Of a stretch of 64,000 nt of DNA, positions 9,599-18,252 are shown piece after piece. Location: the NCBI RefSeq assembly GCF_026151395.1, contig NZ_JAMQPV010000001.1:1240001-1304000 (forward strand). The letters run 5' to 3'. This DNA is from Leptospira limi. Lineage in GTDB: Bacteria > Spirochaetota > Leptospiria > Leptospirales > Leptospiraceae. The notes under the pieces were generated by a model that was not told the DNA's origin, did no database searches, and worked only from the letters and a program-made list of their open reading frames with translations. Position numbers and translations under genes: made by a program. Each line of letters starts with the position of its first letter. The stretch's first letter is position 1.

Positions 9599-10457
9599 GA
9601 GAACATTCTCTTTCATTTTATATTCGTTTTTTGTGTTTGGGTTGTTTGGGCAAACAAGTCCTAACAACCTAAATATCATACGAACCAAAACCTCTGAATC
9701 AGTTTCCATGGATGACATCATTAAGGAAACAAAACAATATGATGTCATCGTACTTGGTGAAGAACATGATAATCACGAATTACATCGGTTTTACGAAGGT
9801 TTCTTACGTACATTATATGCAACAGATGTGGTCAGTTTATCACTTGAAATGTTGGAAAAAGACCAACAATTCATTGTGGATGAATACCTCAACGGAACCA
9901 TCTCGGAGTCACAATTTTTAACATCCATCGTACATTGGAAAAATTTCAAAACGGATTATTTGCCTCTTGTCAATCTAACAAAAGAAAATCAATGTAAAGT
10001 GATCGCTGCAAATCCCCCACGTAGGTATGTGAATTTGATTTCCAAAAAGGGACTTCTGGCATATCGAGATTTTTCAACTACTGCATTAACCTTTTTGCCA
10101 CAAGCCTACACCTTAGAAAAATATCTCACAAAAGAATACAAACAAAGGTTAACTGATCTTTTTGGAGGTATTGAACATTCAAACCAACATAAAACCAATC
10201 TCCAATTTATGATACTAGGCCAAGCCACTTGGGACCAGGGCATGGCGGAGGCCATTTCCTCCGAAATCCATAAATCTGGTAAAAAAGTGGTCCATTTGAA
10301 CGGACGTTTTCATTCCGATCGAAATGGTGGAGTTGTGTCTAGGTTACGAGAAATGGGCCATTCTGTGTTGGTTTTATCCGGGTTTCCCAAGGGAAGGGAA
10401 GAGGAATCAGATTTTGTGAAAATCGCTGATTTTGTAATTTTAACAAACGACCGATAA
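9582..10457 (+). CDS. ChaN/Tiki-like haem-binding family lipoprotein or exported protein
   Basis: A 291-residue protein with a signal peptide (basic start, hydrophobic 8-22, then FGQTS) followed by a domain of the ChaN/TraB/Tiki superfamily (PF04187-like). The hallmark VIVLGEEHDNHELH near residue 55 and a late HLNGRFHSD motif are conserved. Members bind haem or act as metal-dependent proteases; which applies here cannot be decided from sequence. The only plausible start that keeps the signal peptide is a TTG at 9582, inside the last codons of the peroxidase gene, so translation is likely coupled to it. With the haem oxygenase elsewhere in the window, a haem link is possible but speculative. 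Confidence 0.75.
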   Translation: MKVFYKRTFSFILYSFFVFGLFGQTSPNNLNIIRTKTSESVSMDDIIKETKQYDVIVLGEEHDNHELHRFYEGFLRTLYATDVVSLSLEMLEKDQQFIVDEYLNGTISESQFLTSIVHWKNFKTDYLPLVNLTKENQCKVIAANPPRRYVNLISKKGLLAYRDFSTTALTFLPQAYTLEKYLTKEYKQRLTDLFGGIEHSNQHKTNLQFMILGQATWDQGMAEAISSEIHKSGKKVVHLNGRFHSDRNGGVVSRLREMGHSVLVLSGFPKGREEESDFVKIADFVILTNDR

Positions 10458-10472
10458 GAATAGGGAGAACCT

Positions 10473-13076
10473 ATGTCGGCACTTTCTCCCAAATACCTTT
10501 GTCCTCATTGCCAAAAAGCATCTCGTTTGCCGGAACCCATTCCAAAAGAAGGAAAGTTCCAGCTAACGTGTGCTCATTGTGCAGAAAAAGTTGTATTAAA
10601 TTTTGTCGATTATCGATTTGAAATTGTTCAAATCCTTCCCAGTCCAAAAGAAGATCTGAAACAATCGTACCAAAGTTTTAAAATTCCAGTTCCTAGTATC
10701 ACAGATTCAATTAAAGAGTCTTCATCCTCAAAAACTTCGAGTGGAAAACCAAAACCATTTTTTGAAAAGAGAGTGGTTTGGGAAAAAGAACCAAAAAAAG
10801 AAAACGTAAAATTTAATACCAATCCTTTACGATTGTCTCGAAGAAACAATAACACTCGAAAAAATCCGTCTTCGTTTTCTTATTTACGTGTAGCCTTTAC
10901 GATCACATCGATCCTTCTATTTTTATTCATTGTTAGTTTTTCTTATTTTGTGGCAGGTGTACTTGCGACCAAAAAAGAAGTTCCCATGTATTTGGAAACT
11001 TTGTCCAAAAATATTCCAACAAAAATCTTGGATCGAAATGGACAAGTTGTCAGTGAAATTTTCCAAAAACGTACTTCTACTCTAAGTTTACAAGATTATC
11101 CAGAAGATATGATTTCTATATTATTAAATATAGAAGATCAAAAGTTTTTTTTCCATGGTGGGATTGATTATTCCGCCATCTTACGAGCCTTTTTTAAAAA
11201 CATTATCAATCTAAGTTATAAACAAGGTGCATCTACCATCACCCAACAGTTAGCAAGGATCATTTTAGATGACAGACGTAAAAGTCTGAATCGTAAGTGG
11301 AGAGAAGCACAGCTTGCGATTGCCTTGGAATCTGTCTTAACAAAAGAACAAATTCTCGAAACCTATATGAACCATGTTTATTTAGGCCATGGTGCTTTTG
11401 GATTTGGAGAAGGAATCAAGTTTTATTTCCAAAAAAATCCGATGGAATTATCGAAAGAGGAAATGGTTTTACTTGCTTCCCTTCCATCAGCACCTAATAA
11501 GTATTCACCATTAAAAAATCCTGAAGATTCATATACGCGAGTTAGAGCCATTTTGAATATGTTTAGGAATCGTGGCATTTATCCCAATTTGGACCGAGAT
11601 AAGTTTGTTAGTTTTTATCATAATTTATCCACTAGGTCTCCGAATGAAACTGTATTTGGCTCTCGTCATGACATTGCTCCGTATGTGACTGAACATGTGC
11701 GTGCCATTTTGTCTTCGATTGAAGGGGAAAAAAACATATATGAAAGTGGCGGATATACGGTTGAAACAACACTCGATCGGAATGCCCAAGAATTGATTGG
11801 TCCCATTGTAAGGGAATACTTAGCCAAAAACAAACGTTCTGGAAAAATTCAGAAGAGACGAGTACGTCTAAAACCAGAATCACCTCTCGACCTTGCATTT
11901 CGCCAAAAGTTGGAAGAGATATCACTTTTGAATGAGATGGTATGGAATCCTGATCATTTAGATGGAGATAAGGACCAATCAGTTATCCAAGCAGCAATAG
12001 TCGGAATACAACCTAACACTGGACAGGTTTTATTTTTACATGGTGGTGATGAGTTTAATTCTTCGAACCAGTTTAATCGAGTTACCCAGATGCGAAGGCA
12101 AACTGGTAGTTCCATTAAAGCAGTGTTATATGCTTCTGCCATTGATTCTGGTTCCATTCATTCCGGAATGAGAATCTTAGATGCACCTTTGTACTACCGA
12201 GGGGGTGGAGGAAAAGAATGGGCTCCTGAAAATTTAGGTGGAAGTTTTGATGGAGAAATTTCACTACGAACGGCTCTTGTTAAATCCAAAAATACAGCTG
12301 CAGTACAAGTAGCAGAAAGACTAGGTAGTTCTGGGATAGAAAAGTATTTTACTAAATTCTTTTTTCCCAACGAAACAGAGAAAAAAAATAGATTTCGCGG
12401 GGATCTTTCATTGGCTCTTGGTACACTTGAGATTTCACCTTTAGAGATGGCTTCTGCGTTTACTAGTTTTGTGAACCAAGGTACTATCAAACGACCTTAC
12501 TTAATCCAAAGGATCAAAAATTCAAAAGGCAATGTCCTCTACGAAGTAGGAGGAAGTGATGAGTTTAAATTAAAATTGCCTGAAGAGAGGCAGGTGATTC
12601 GGCCTGATACTGCTGAAGTAATGATTTCATTATTACGGGATAGTGGTAGGGCAAGTGGCGTACGAAACGGTGGTTATACGGGAGATCTAATTGGTAAAAC
12701 TGGAACCACAAATGATTATAAAGATGCATGGTTTGTTGGTGCAAGACCAGATTTATCTCTTGCGGTTTGGGTTGGTTATGACAATCCAAAATTTGGAATG
12801 GGTCCAAGTGGTCTTGGTGGGGCAGTGGCCGCTCCTCTTTGGGGTGAGATTCTTGCCACAATCGATAAAAAAAGTATCTTACCAAAAACACAATTTAGTT
12901 TGCCAGTCTATGCAAAACCTTACAAAATTTGTACATTATCGGGAAAACAAGCATCACCAACTTGTCCGAGTACACAAGAATTGTATTTATCTGATTATCC
13001 ACCGGAAGGCCCGTGTACGGAAGATCATAAATCTACTTCCTCGGATCATAAGGATTTAATGAAAGGATTGTATTAA
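10473..13076 (+). CDS. Class A penicillin-binding protein (PBP1A-type) with N-terminal zinc ribbon
   Basis: An 867-residue bifunctional peptidoglycan synthase. The transglycosylase domain (GT51, about 185-360) has EDQKFFFHGGID and GASTITQQLAR. The transpeptidase domain has the SxxK serine S546 (GSSIK), the SxN motif S605-K-N607 and KTG at 742-744. One membrane helix (about 140-165) separates these periplasmic domains from a cytoplasmic N-terminus. That N-terminus starts with a zinc-ribbon-like four-cysteine motif (C10, C13, C33, C36) and a basic, low-complexity linker. The zinc ribbon is unusual for a PBP and may bind a cytoplasmic partner. A good ribosome-binding site (agggag) precedes the ATG. 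The next gene starts directly after the stop. Confidence 0.92.
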   Translation: MSALSPKYLCPHCQKASRLPEPIPKEGKFQLTCAHCAEKVVLNFVDYRFEIVQILPSPKEDLKQSYQSFKIPVPSITDSIKESSSSKTSSGKPKPFFEKRVVWEKEPKKENVKFNTNPLRLSRRNNNTRKNPSSFSYLRVAFTITSILLFLFIVSFSYFVAGVLATKKEVPMYLETLSKNIPTKILDRNGQVVSEIFQKRTSTLSLQDYPEDMISILLNIEDQKFFFHGGIDYSAILRAFFKNIINLSYKQGASTITQQLARIILDDRRKSLNRKWREAQLAIALESVLTKEQILETYMNHVYLGHGAFGFGEGIKFYFQKNPMELSKEEMVLLASLPSAPNKYSPLKNPEDSYTRVRAILNMFRNRGIYPNLDRDKFVSFYHNLSTRSPNETVFGSRHDIAPYVTEHVRAILSSIEGEKNIYESGGYTVETTLDRNAQELIGPIVREYLAKNKRSGKIQKRRVRLKPESPLDLAFRQKLEEISLLNEMVWNPDHLDGDKDQSVIQAAIVGIQPNTGQVLFLHGGDEFNSSNQFNRVTQMRRQTGSSIKAVLYASAIDSGSIHSGMRILDAPLYYRGGGGKEWAPENLGGSFDGEISLRTALVKSKNTAAVQVAERLGSSGIEKYFTKFFFPNETEKKNRFRGDLSLALGTLEISPLEMASAFTSFVNQGTIKRPYLIQRIKNSKGNVLYEVGGSDEFKLKLPEERQVIRPDTAEVMISLLRDSGRASGVRNGGYTGDLIGKTGTTNDYKDAWFVGARPDLSLAVWVGYDNPKFGMGPSGLGGAVAAPLWGEILATIDKKSILPKTQFSLPVYAKPYKICTLSGKQASPTCPSTQELYLSDYPPEGPCTEDHKSTSSDHKDLMKGLY

Positions 13077-14066
13077 TTGTACCAATTGTTGAAATTTCAA
13101 AGTTTAATATTCGCCTTTGTATTGTATGTTGGTAGTTATTCAGTATCTGGGATATTATTTCCCCTTTTCGCAAATGGTTCATACGAAGAAGCATATGAAA
13201 TGGAACAAACAAATACTTTGTTTGCGATTCCATTATATGAAAAAGCACTCAGCCAAAAACCTAGTGGTAAATTACAGAAAGCAGTTGTTTCTCGTTTATT
13301 CTTTCTGTATAAAAAACATTCAAAATTATTAGATGCTTTATTTTTGGGAAGTCGTTTCCCCTCGCATATTCCATCAAAGGATCGGTCATGGATTTGGAAC
13401 CAACTTGCTGAAATTTATAAACCAATCAATGTTTCCGAATTATCTTCCACATATGTATTCGCTACAAAGGCAAATGGAGAGAATTCTAGTGAATTGCGAG
13501 AGCATTTGAGACAACGAAATTTGCCAAAATTATATGAATTTTCCTCCATACTCTTATTAAAACGCAAACAATACAAAGTGATTTTATCTCTTTACGAAGA
13601 AAATCCTAGTATGTTCCTGACTCCATTATTCATCGGGATATCTGAATTAAAATTAGATACAGAACAGGGAAAAGAATTCTTAAAAAAAGTTTTAACTGAT
13701 TCTGACAAAGAACGAACAGACCAAGAAAAATCGGATATATTGTATTTAATGGGAGTCCATTATCGCCAATCCAATGAACACGAGTTATCTGCTCGTTATT
13801 TTCGAATGAGTGGTAGTTTTTTTGCAAAACCTAGAGCTGATTTAGAAGCGAGTAAATCTCTAGTGTTACAAGGAAAAACAAAAGAGATGTGCTCTACATT
13901 TAAATTTTTTGTATCTCCATTTGATGAGATCGAAACTCTCCTTCATTATCATTGTTCTCCGAATGGTACACAATCAACACGACCTATTTTTGCTAGTATT
14001 CGAATCCTTGCTGAACGTGAAGGGAACGAGTTTTTAAATGTGTTGTATCCCAAGGATAGTTTATGA
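13077..14066 (+). CDS. Exported helical-repeat (TPR-like) protein, unknown function
   Basis: A 329-residue protein with an N-terminal hydrophobic segment (about 8-30) that could be a signal peptide or anchor, then mostly alpha-helical sequence with TPR-like spacing, for example AIPLYEKALSQKPSGKLQKA near residue 50 and a later LYLMGVHYRQSNEHELSARY segment. I do not recognise a family. The start is a TTG abutting the stop of the PBP gene; no in-frame ATG gives a better N-terminus. The position between the PBP and another small exported protein, with a 4-bp overlap to the latter, suggests an operon and a possible scaffold role in cell-wall synthesis, which is inference only. Confidence 0.65.
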   Translation: MYQLLKFQSLIFAFVLYVGSYSVSGILFPLFANGSYEEAYEMEQTNTLFAIPLYEKALSQKPSGKLQKAVVSRLFFLYKKHSKLLDALFLGSRFPSHIPSKDRSWIWNQLAEIYKPINVSELSSTYVFATKANGENSSELREHLRQRNLPKLYEFSSILLLKRKQYKVILSLYEENPSMFLTPLFIGISELKLDTEQGKEFLKKVLTDSDKERTDQEKSDILYLMGVHYRQSNEHELSARYFRMSGSFFAKPRADLEASKSLVLQGKTKEMCSTFKFFVSPFDEIETLLHYHCSPNGTQSTRPIFASIRILAEREGNEFLNVLYPKDSL

Positions 14067-14533
14067 ACCAATTGAAAGATAAATTTCTTCTGATCGGCAT
14101 CATATGCATTCTTCTTTTCACAACCCTACCTATATTGTCTAATTTCCTTGTCACTCCTGACGAAATTCTAAAATTAGAATTCCAAACAAACGTTAGGAGC
14201 CAGTTACGTTTCTGTAAACAAAATCCCATCCAAGTGTATGGAAGAAATCCAATGGGAAACCAATTGAATTGTTTTTCTGTTCTTGAGGGAGAAGTAGTAT
14301 TGGAATCTTTTTTTACAGAAGAGATAACAGACCCAACTGAAACGCAGTGGGCATTTTATGATTCCATGGGCAAACAAGTTTTCCCTACCGTTGTTTGGGA
14401 AGGTGTGGACCCTTTGGTTTTTGTTTCTCTGGTTCGTTCCAAACGAGGCCAATTTGGAGTTCAGTTGCAAAAGAAAAAGGATGGAGCTTATTACTTTTAC
14501 CGAACGAAAATTTCGAGTTGGGTGATCCCTTAA
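14063..14533 (+). CDS. Membrane-anchored hypothetical protein
   Basis: A 156-residue protein with one N-terminal membrane helix (about 8-30, LLIGIICILLFTTLPILSNF) and a probable periplasmic domain with two cysteines (C52 and C70) that could form a disulfide. The family is not recognised. The ATG overlaps the stop of the TPR-like gene by 4 bp, so it is the last gene of the PBP operon. The region after its stop holds a direct repeat rather than a clean terminator. Confidence 0.65.
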   Translation: MNQLKDKFLLIGIICILLFTTLPILSNFLVTPDEILKLEFQTNVRSQLRFCKQNPIQVYGRNPMGNQLNCFSVLEGEVVLESFFTEEITDPTETQWAFYDSMGKQVFPTVVWEGVDPLVFVSLVRSKRGQFGVQLQKKKDGAYYFYRTKISSWVIP

Positions 14534-14540
14534 GGGTCAA

Positions 14541-14654
14541 CTTTTTGCGAAAGCTTCGCGGAGCCTTAGACGATCTCCTCAATTCGAATCCTTCAATTAG
14601 TTGTTAGTTGGGAAATTGATTTGTGGTAATAGAGACTTGATTGGGCAGGGAAGG
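14541..14654. repeat. Direct repeat, copy A (ends in tRNA-Tyr 3' remnant)
   Basis: This 114-bp segment recurs at 14780-14893, an offset of 239 bp. Positions 14568-14654 are identical to 14807-14893 (87 bp); the outer 27 bp differ at a few bases. The right end (ttgggcagggaagg) equals the 3' end of the tRNA-Tyr gene, so this copy carries a 3' tRNA remnant that then diverges. It also contains a small hairpin (GCGAA-agc-TTCGC). No gene is visible in 14534-14880; short open frames there follow the repeat and look spurious. Confidence 0.9.
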
Positions 14655-14712
14655 TTCGCCCACCCTTCACTCCGCCATCCTGGCTCCGTTTGCGTGGGCC
14701 CGTCGTCGATCT

Positions 14713-14731
14713 TTTCCGCATCGTGCGGAAA
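14713..14731. other. Perfect hairpin, 8-bp stem
   Basis: TTTCCGCA, loop TCG, TGCGGAAA. It lies in the spacer between the two direct-repeat copies and is not followed by a T-run, so it is not a standard terminator. The flanking spacer is noticeably richer in G and C than the genes around it. Confidence 0.7.
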
Positions 14732-14746
14732 CTGCTCCATCCCCCC

Positions 14747-14768
14747 TTGTTTGTCTAACGACAAACAA
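14747..14768. other. Perfect hairpin, 9-bp stem
   Basis: TTGTTTGTC, loop TAAC, GACAAACAA. It is 15 bp from the first hairpin, in the spacer between the direct-repeat copies. The right side runs into copy B, which starts with its own GCTTT/AAAGC-type structure. The role is unknown. Confidence 0.7.
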
Positions 14769-14779
14769 CTTCGCCTCAG

Positions 14780-14968
<189 letters not shown>

Positions 14969-14974
14969 GTTGCA

Positions 14975-15049
14975 TGGAGCCGCCTGAGGGATTTGAACCT
15001 CCGACCGGCTGTTTACAAAACAGCTGCTCTACCACTGAGCTAAGGCGGC
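14975..15049 (-). tRNA. tRNA-Thr (TGT)
   Basis: A 75-nt gene including an encoded CCA. The acceptor stem GCCGCCT pairs with AGGCGGC, the D arm contains AGCTCAGTGGTAGAGC, the anticodon loop TTTTGTAAA gives TGT, and the T arm contains GGTTCAAATCC. It is first in the tRNA-Thr-tRNA-Tyr pair. A TTGACC hexamer (minus strand, 15087-15082) lies upstream, but I cannot point to a convincing -10 box. Confidence 0.95.
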
Positions 15050-15133
15050 ATGCATATCCAATTTTTGTGAAAAGCCGTTAAGGTCAAATAAAAATTCTTT
15101 GAGTGGTGATGGATTCTCACAGAATGACCCTAG

Positions 15134-15523
15134 ATGGCACTGTTTTTTGTGAATTCTTTAATGACACTATCCGTTTTGGGATTTTATACTGGTTATTTTT
15201 TTAGGAAAGTTGACATTACAAAACATCGAATCGCAAATTTGATTGGGATTGGCTCAAATTTAATAGCTGCCGTTTATTTATTATGTATTAAATATTTGTT
15301 AGGTGGTATATCTGAGTTTCAGATTTATCCAACAGCACCTGATTTTGTCATTCATACCCATCGTTTTTTTGCGGCCATCAGCCTTGTTTTGATGCTTGTC
15401 ATGGGTTACACTGGATGGAAAAGAAAACGAAATTTGCATGTAAAATTGCATTACATCTTTTTGCCTTTGTACACGATTGTTTATATCTCCGGTCTGTTTT
15501 TATTTCAATCAAAACCGCTTTAA
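15134..15523 (+). CDS. Four-helix membrane protein (DUF420/cytochrome b561-like topology)
   Basis: A 129-residue protein made almost entirely of four membrane helices. Histidines sit near the helix ends (HTHRFFAA and KLHYIFLPLY), which is compatible with haem binding in b561 or DUF420-like proteins, but this is not proof. The start ATG lacks a clear ribosome-binding site. It is followed by the transketolase gene after a few bases and may be co-transcribed with it. Confidence 0.65.
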   Translation: MALFFVNSLMTLSVLGFYTGYFFRKVDITKHRIANLIGIGSNLIAAVYLLCIKYLLGGISEFQIYPTAPDFVIHTHRFFAAISLVLMLVMGYTGWKRKRNLHVKLHYIFLPLYTIVYISGLFLFQSKPL

Positions 15524-15532
15524 GGAATGTTC

Positions 15533-16345
15533 ATGGAAAAAATTGAAGTCGCAAAGAAATTTGCAAATGATATCCGAATCCAAGTAATCAAAATGGTTAC
15601 GGCAGCTAATTCTGGTCACCCAGGTGGACCACTTGGACTTGCTGATATCTACGCTGCCCTTTATACTTCAATACTCAACCATGACCCCAAAAATCCAGAA
15701 TGGTCAGAACGAGACCGTTTGATTTTATCCAATGGACACGTTTGTGCCGTTCGTTATGCTGCCATGGGACTTTCTGGTTATTTCCCAGTGGAAGACCTTT
15801 TGACATTCCGAAATATCAACTCTTATTTACAAGGACACCCTTCTACTCGTTATATGAAGGGAATTGAATCTAGTTCTGGTTCCCTTGGACAAGGTCTTTC
15901 CGTTTCCGTTGGGCTTGCACTTGGTGCAAAGTTAAAGAAAGAGACATATAAAATTTATACATGTATATCTGATGGTGAATGTGGTGAAGGAATGACTTGG
16001 GAAGCAGCCCAATCTGCAGTTCATTTTAAAACAGATAACCTCATTGCGTTTATGGATCGTAACTACATTCAAATTGATGGTAACACAGAAGAAGTAATGA
16101 AGTTAGAACCATTGGATAAAAAATTTGAGATGTTTGGTTGGAATGTGATCAATGCAGACGGACATAATATGGAAGAAATTTTCTCTGCATTTGCAAAAGC
16201 GAAACAACATACTGGTGGACCAACACTCATTGTCTTTAGAACCATTTTAGGTAAAGGTGTTTCTTATATGGAAAACAATCCTAAGTGGCATGGTACTCCA
16301 CCAAATAAAGAACAAGAAGCACAAGCTCTTGCAGAATTAGCTTAA
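15533..16345 (+). CDS. Transketolase, N-terminal subunit
   Basis: A 270-residue split transketolase subunit that binds the thiamine diphosphate pyrophosphate. The N-terminal motif [17 protein letters not shown], the [11 protein letters not shown] histidine region and the metal/ThDP motif [15 protein letters not shown] with the downstream DRNYIQIDG are present. The ATG at 15533 is chosen over 15527 because AAGGA at 15522-15526 is then at normal spacing. The C-terminal subunit is usually the next gene, but here the next gene encodes a SirB1-like protein, so the partner must be elsewhere. It serves the non-oxidative pentose phosphate pathway. Confidence 0.92.
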   Translation: MEKIEVAKKFANDIRIQVIKMVTAANSGHPGGPLGLADIYAALYTSILNHDPKNPEWSERDRLILSNGHVCAVRYAAMGLSGYFPVEDLLTFRNINSYLQGHPSTRYMKGIESSSGSLGQGLSVSVGLALGAKLKKETYKIYTCISDGECGEGMTWEAAQSAVHFKTDNLIAFMDRNYIQIDGNTEEVMKLEPLDKKFEMFGWNVINADGHNMEEIFSAFAKAKQHTGGPTLIVFRTILGKGVSYMENNPKWHGTPPNKEQEAQALAELA

Positions 16346-16393
16346 ACTTTTTGTTTCGATTGACTTTTTCATTTTAATCAAGATAGTTTTTGC

Positions 16394-17287
16394 ATGGGAC
16401 AAAACTCCTTTCCTGATTTTTACCCGGATGATATCACTCGTTTATTGTATGATTGGGAAGTAGCTCCTGCAGAAAAAAAACGTTTTATCTTAAAACTGAT
16501 AGCTTCGCGTATTCCTTGGCAAATTCAATTGGAATCTGCCTTGGATGAAGTGAAAGATCCTTATCTTCGTGTCCAAGCTAGAAATCTAAAATCAGAAATT
16601 TTGCGCCATCGATTAAGGCATTCTTTCTTCAAACTCACGTTACGTGGGAATACAAATCATTATAAAGATTTAGAAGAGATGGTTGTTCAACTTTCTAGTA
16701 TTGGTTTTCCTGATCAAAATTATGCGGAAATCAAACATGAATTAGATCGAATTGCACTTCGTATTTCTGAGTTGTATGATGATCATTCAGGTTATTTAAC
16801 AGACGAACTCAAAGTACAAATCCTTTGCCAGGTGATGTTCCAAGAAGAAGGTTTTGTTGGAAATATCCAAAATTATAATGATCCAGGAAATTCCTATTTA
16901 TTCCAAGTAATCAAAAGTCGTTTGGGAATTCCAATTTCATTGTCTGTTGTATACCTTCTAGTTGCCCAACGTCTAGGTTTGCCTTTATACGGCACCAATT
17001 TACCATTACATTTTCTTTTGCAATACGAATCAGATGGATATTTCACATACATCGATCCCTTTCATGGTGGGGTTTTATTAGATAAATTTACCTGTGAGAA
17101 ATTTTTGGAAGCAAATGGATATTCCAATTCACCAAAATATTTCACAAAGGCATCTACACTTTCGATGATCAAACGTATGTGCCGAAATTTACTCCACATT
17201 TATAGAGACAATCAGACCAAAGAAATGGAAAATACAATTAAGGATCATCTTCAGATTCTTGAAAGTCGATCCACACATGTTGAATAA
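16394..17287 (+). CDS. SirB1-family transglutaminase-like protein
   Basis: A 297-residue protein with a SirB1/transglutaminase-like domain: SRLGIPISLSVVYLLVAQRL followed by LPLHFLLQY and FTYIDPFHGG matches the conserved core of the family (the LPxHFL and DPF elements). The catalytic cysteine of true transglutaminases is replaced (ISLSVVY), as is common here. The first 100 residues are helical. The role of the family is unclear. It lies 3 bp before the polyprenyl synthase gene and is probably in one operon with it. Confidence 0.78.
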   Translation: MGQNSFPDFYPDDITRLLYDWEVAPAEKKRFILKLIASRIPWQIQLESALDEVKDPYLRVQARNLKSEILRHRLRHSFFKLTLRGNTNHYKDLEEMVVQLSSIGFPDQNYAEIKHELDRIALRISELYDDHSGYLTDELKVQILCQVMFQEEGFVGNIQNYNDPGNSYLFQVIKSRLGIPISLSVVYLLVAQRLGLPLYGTNLPLHFLLQYESDGYFTYIDPFHGGVLLDKFTCEKFLEANGYSNSPKYFTKASTLSMIKRMCRNLLHIYRDNQTKEMENTIKDHLQILESRSTHVE

Positions 17288-17290
17288 CGG

Positions 17291-18244
17291 ATGAAGTCTA
17301 AATTCAATATCCAATCTGTACTATCAAAATTTGATAAAAATTTAGATAGTATCATTTACGAAGACATTCCTATCCTCAAAAAAATAAAAAAACAAGTAAT
17401 CACTTCTGGTGGGAAAAGGATTCGACCTTTTGCACATTATCTTTTTTGCCAATTTTTGGAAGTAAAGGATGTTAGTTGGTTGGATGTGGGAAGTGTAGCT
17501 GAACTCATCCATGCTGCCAGCTTACTACATGATGATGTTGTTGATAATGCCCCAATCCGGCGGGGGAAACCTACGATTGGCGCAAGTTTCGGAAACAAAA
17601 CAGCCATCCTTGCAGGCGATTATTTATTGGCATGTGGAATCAGCCGACTCAATTCCCTTGGAAATTCAGAACTCATGGAAATTTTTTCCCAAGTGCTTCG
17701 TGATTTATCAGTGAGTGAACTTTTGCAAATGGAATGGGAAAAAAATCCTAAAATCACTCTTAAGATTTATGACCAAATCATTTATGGAAAAACAGCTTCT
17801 TTGTTTGGTGTTTGCACAGAATCTGCTGCTATTTTAGCAAACAAATCAAAATCAGAGAGAAAGCAGTTTCGCCAATTTGGTGTTAGATTGGGAAAATTAT
17901 TCCAGAAAAAAGATGATTGTCTCGATTATTTTGAAGATTCAAAAACAAGTGGAAAAGAGTTCTTAAAAGACTTTAAAAACGGATTATTTACATATCCAGT
18001 TTTGTTATTACGATCAAAACTTAGTATGATTGAAAAATCTAAATTGAATCGAATGTTCCAAAAAGAATTTCGAGATGAAAATGATGAGAAAATCATCTTA
18101 AACTTAATGAAATCAAAAAATATTCCAAACATTCTTCATAAAGAATTGGAATCGGAAAAAAATGACTTATTACTCTTTTTAAATCAATTCCCTAAAACAG
18201 AAGAAAGGGAACTTTTCATCGAACAGCTAAATCGACTAACTTAA
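17291..18244 (+). CDS. Polyprenyl diphosphate synthase (octaprenyl/heptaprenyl-type)
   Basis: A 317-residue trans-isoprenyl diphosphate synthase that condenses isopentenyl diphosphate onto an allylic diphosphate. The GGKRIRP motif, the first aspartate-rich motif D81-D82-V-V-D85 followed by RRGKP, and the second motif KKDDCLDYFED (D209, D210, D213) are all present. Length and motifs fit a long-chain synthase supplying the quinone side chain. The second motif uses Cys and Leu between the Asps, slightly unusual. The exact chain length cannot be read from sequence. Confidence 0.9.
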   Translation: MKSKFNIQSVLSKFDKNLDSIIYEDIPILKKIKKQVITSGGKRIRPFAHYLFCQFLEVKDVSWLDVGSVAELIHAASLLHDDVVDNAPIRRGKPTIGASFGNKTAILAGDYLLACGISRLNSLGNSELMEIFSQVLRDLSVSELLQMEWEKNPKITLKIYDQIIYGKTASLFGVCTESAAILANKSKSERKQFRQFGVRLGKLFQKKDDCLDYFEDSKTSGKEFLKDFKNGLFTYPVLLLRSKLSMIEKSKLNRMFQKEFRDENDEKIILNLMKSKNIPNILHKELESEKNDLLLFLNQFPKTEERELFIEQLNRLT

Positions 18245-18252
18245 ATAAAATT

